DNA of 60,000 bases from Tubulanus polymorphus (lineage: Eukaryota; Nemertea; Palaeonemertea; Tubulaniformes; Tubulanidae). The position numbers were made by a program, and so were the translations under genes. The notes below the pieces were generated by a model, which made no database searches, was not told the DNA's origin, and was given only the letters and a program-made list of their open reading frames with translations. Each line of letters begins with the position of its first letter. The first letter of the stretch is position 1. The stretch is from positions 8,410,501-8,470,500 of the forward strand of contig NC_134031.1 of assembly GCF_964204645.1 (NCBI RefSeq). The letters are read 5' to 3'. This document shows, one piece after another, positions 58,632 to 60,000 of the stretch.

Positions 58632-59586
58632 GAAGATATGTAATTTTAAATACTTTTTATTTAAGTTAGCATTTAGATTATCTCACTACTATTGTTTATC
58701 TATAGGAGCAGTAATTATAACTGTCCAGATAAGTCATTTCGGATTCTTGATAATAAATCCTAAAACTGAAAATAAATTCAAAAGAAACGACTGGTGGAAA
58801 TACTATTTCATAAACACACATATATTTTATTCTACAATCATTATCGATTTCCACATTCTAAGCCGCTCCTGAGAGGAGCGGTAAGTTATGCGTGGAATGC
58901 AGGAATCAATAAAGTACAATACAACATCTGTCACTGTGTGTCATTAACAACAGCTTAATGACGCAATTGAAATTCCGGCAAACGTAATGCATTGGAAGCC
59001 TATACAGTATGGCTAAACTGCTACAGTCTCATGAGTTGAAATATCCATTATTTCTGATTCCACATCAATCTATCTTCACTTTCTTGATTCAATGGTCTTC
59101 ATTTTGTTATCTAAAAGATAAATATCTAACGTAGAATAAAACTAACTTGAAGTTGTAGTTGTAAAATATTAATTACAGCACTTAAACATGACTATTTGTG
59201 GCGCATCTTACCAGGATAAGTTTTACATGTTTAACGTTTCCCAACGCCTTAATAACAACAAAAACAGTACTTACATTTATAACTGTAAACTCCTAAAATT
59301 GTGTTTATAGAGGGAATATCCTATACGTTCCTATGCTTATGTGCTGCGCGTTTATAACTGGCAGTTATTCACTAGCTAAACACTGTCTGTGCAACAGATG
59401 TTCCTTCCTTTGTAATATAATTGATTAATCCTTTTCAACTGAAATAGAACATTCGATCAATATTCAAATGAGGTGCGCCCCATTCAACTGAATATGAAAT
59501 ATGGCACAGATGTTTTTGTAAACAACCTAATATAATTACATACAGGCGGTTTGACATAGATCGAGAATAACCGGTTTTCTAAGCGT
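58632..59586. other. No gene recognised; compositional break
   Basis: 58632-58862 is viral-like in composition, with an open frame that lacks an ATG. At 58863-58881 is a GC-rich perfect hairpin (CCGCTCCT, loop GAG, AGGAGCGG). From there to about 59580 the base composition is closer to host DNA with no coding frame. Viral-like coding then resumes in the HNH gene. An insertion of roughly 700 bp is likely. Confidence 0.5.
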
Positions 59587-60000
59587 TTAACATTCAACGT
59601 ATTTTTCATTATGTGTTGAGTTCCATAATTCAACAAATGTCTTTGCTTTATCCAGTTGATCTAAATATAATTTCATATCTAGTTTGTTAGATTTAATTAT
59701 ATTTTCTTTTTTTCTAAAGGCCTTAAATTTCTCCAGTTCCAGATTAGCTTCTTATTATAATCATTACTCATGTCAAATTTAGAAATCGGCAACACGTGAT
59801 CAATATGAAAGTATTCACCATAATTATCTATATTCATTTTATCATCGAATTGATATATTATCCATGATATGAAAAATTCATCTGAACAACCCAATAGATT
59901 AGATAGTGTTTCTGAATGTGTTTCTTTGTTGAATAATTGTGTTAATCTAGATCTTAAGCATTGTTTCAATCTAAAATTAAGATCTGTTTGATATCTTTCT
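59587..60000 (-). pseudogene. HNH endonuclease, C-terminal part, cut by the window edge
   Basis: The readable part has LGCSDEFFISWIIYQFDD, then the HNH core YFHIDHVLPISKFD and NWRNLRPLEKK. A frame change in the A run near 59705 precedes the C-terminal helices (LDMKLYLDQLDKAKTFVELW), which end at 59587. The FHIDHVLPI...N.RNL.PL pattern is typical of HNH nucleases from phages and large DNA viruses. The start lies beyond 60000. The AT-rich codon use matches the viral cluster, so it is probably part of the same element. Confidence 0.75.

Larger units (their letters stand above)
43313..60000 (+). mobile_element. Endogenous Polinton/adintovirus-like element (right end outside window)
   Basis: The change to a strongly AT-rich, tightly packed gene cluster is abrupt. 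Hallmark genes are present: protein-primed PolB, DDE integrase with chromodomain, hexon-like and penton-like capsid proteins, and A32-type ATPase. This set defines Polinton/Maverick and adintovirus-like genomes. No adenain-type protease was found; it may lie past 60 kb. Transcription is plus for 43.5-55.4 kb and minus for 55.8-58.4 kb, converging on an iteron-like spacer. Many genes carry single breaks, so it is a decaying integrated copy. Confidence 0.88.

Noticed and set aside
58630-58872. 80-codon plus-strand frame in AT-rich DNA
   Set aside because: It has no ATG at all and lacks recognisable motifs. It runs into the GC-rich hairpin, so it is probably chance.

Overview
The window looks like a chromosome segment of a marine invertebrate, perhaps a mollusc (low confidence; nothing here fixes the species). 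The evidence is a spliced housekeeping gene with GT-AG introns, a mix of helentron-like, DIRS-like, LINE, long-TIR and MITE elements, and an integrated AT-rich Polinton/adintovirus-like genome. Most of the DNA is mobile elements, many of them nested.

Region 1-8.0 kb: a 1.1-kb helentron-like repeat (copy A) is split by a 6.7-kb DNA transposon with about 0.7-0.8-kb terminal inverted repeats. The transposon carries one decayed gene with a visible intron, and a second helentron-like copy (B) sits inside that gene. 8.0-18.7 kb: dispersed repeats, including a composite family with a roughly 155-bp internal minisatellite, and a three-level nest at 13.2-16.7 kb.

Region 18.7-32.4 kb: nine minus-strand exons of the ribosome-export GTPase gene LSG1 (379 codons, all phases consistent). 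Intron 4 is about 9 kb long because it holds helentron-like copy E, itself split by a 7.66-kb DIRS-like tyrosine-recombinase retrotransposon. The LSG1 3' exons were not found in the window. 32.5-39 kb: composite repeats, copy F, a simple repeat, and a hAT-like element with two palindromic MITEs inside it. 39-43 kb: two APE-type LINE pieces head to tail, the second with an intact ORF1 and a broken ORF2.

Region 43.3-60 kb: base composition changes sharply to AT-rich, compact, virus-like gene organisation. The plus strand carries protein-primed DNA polymerase B, a small companion protein, a penton-like minor capsid protein, four small mostly membrane proteins, a conserved 441-aa protein, a large membrane-associated protein, a hexon-like major capsid protein and a zinc-finger protein. 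Convergent to these on the minus strand are a 200-aa protein, a TM protein, a DDE integrase with chromodomain, and an A32-type packaging ATPase. A fragment of an HNH nuclease lies at the right edge. Together these make a replication, integration and virion-assembly set. Several genes carry stops or frameshifts and the ATPase has lost its P-loop, so this copy is a decaying endogenous virus. Two upstream motif classes separate replication-type genes from structural genes, which suggests an early/late transcription programme.
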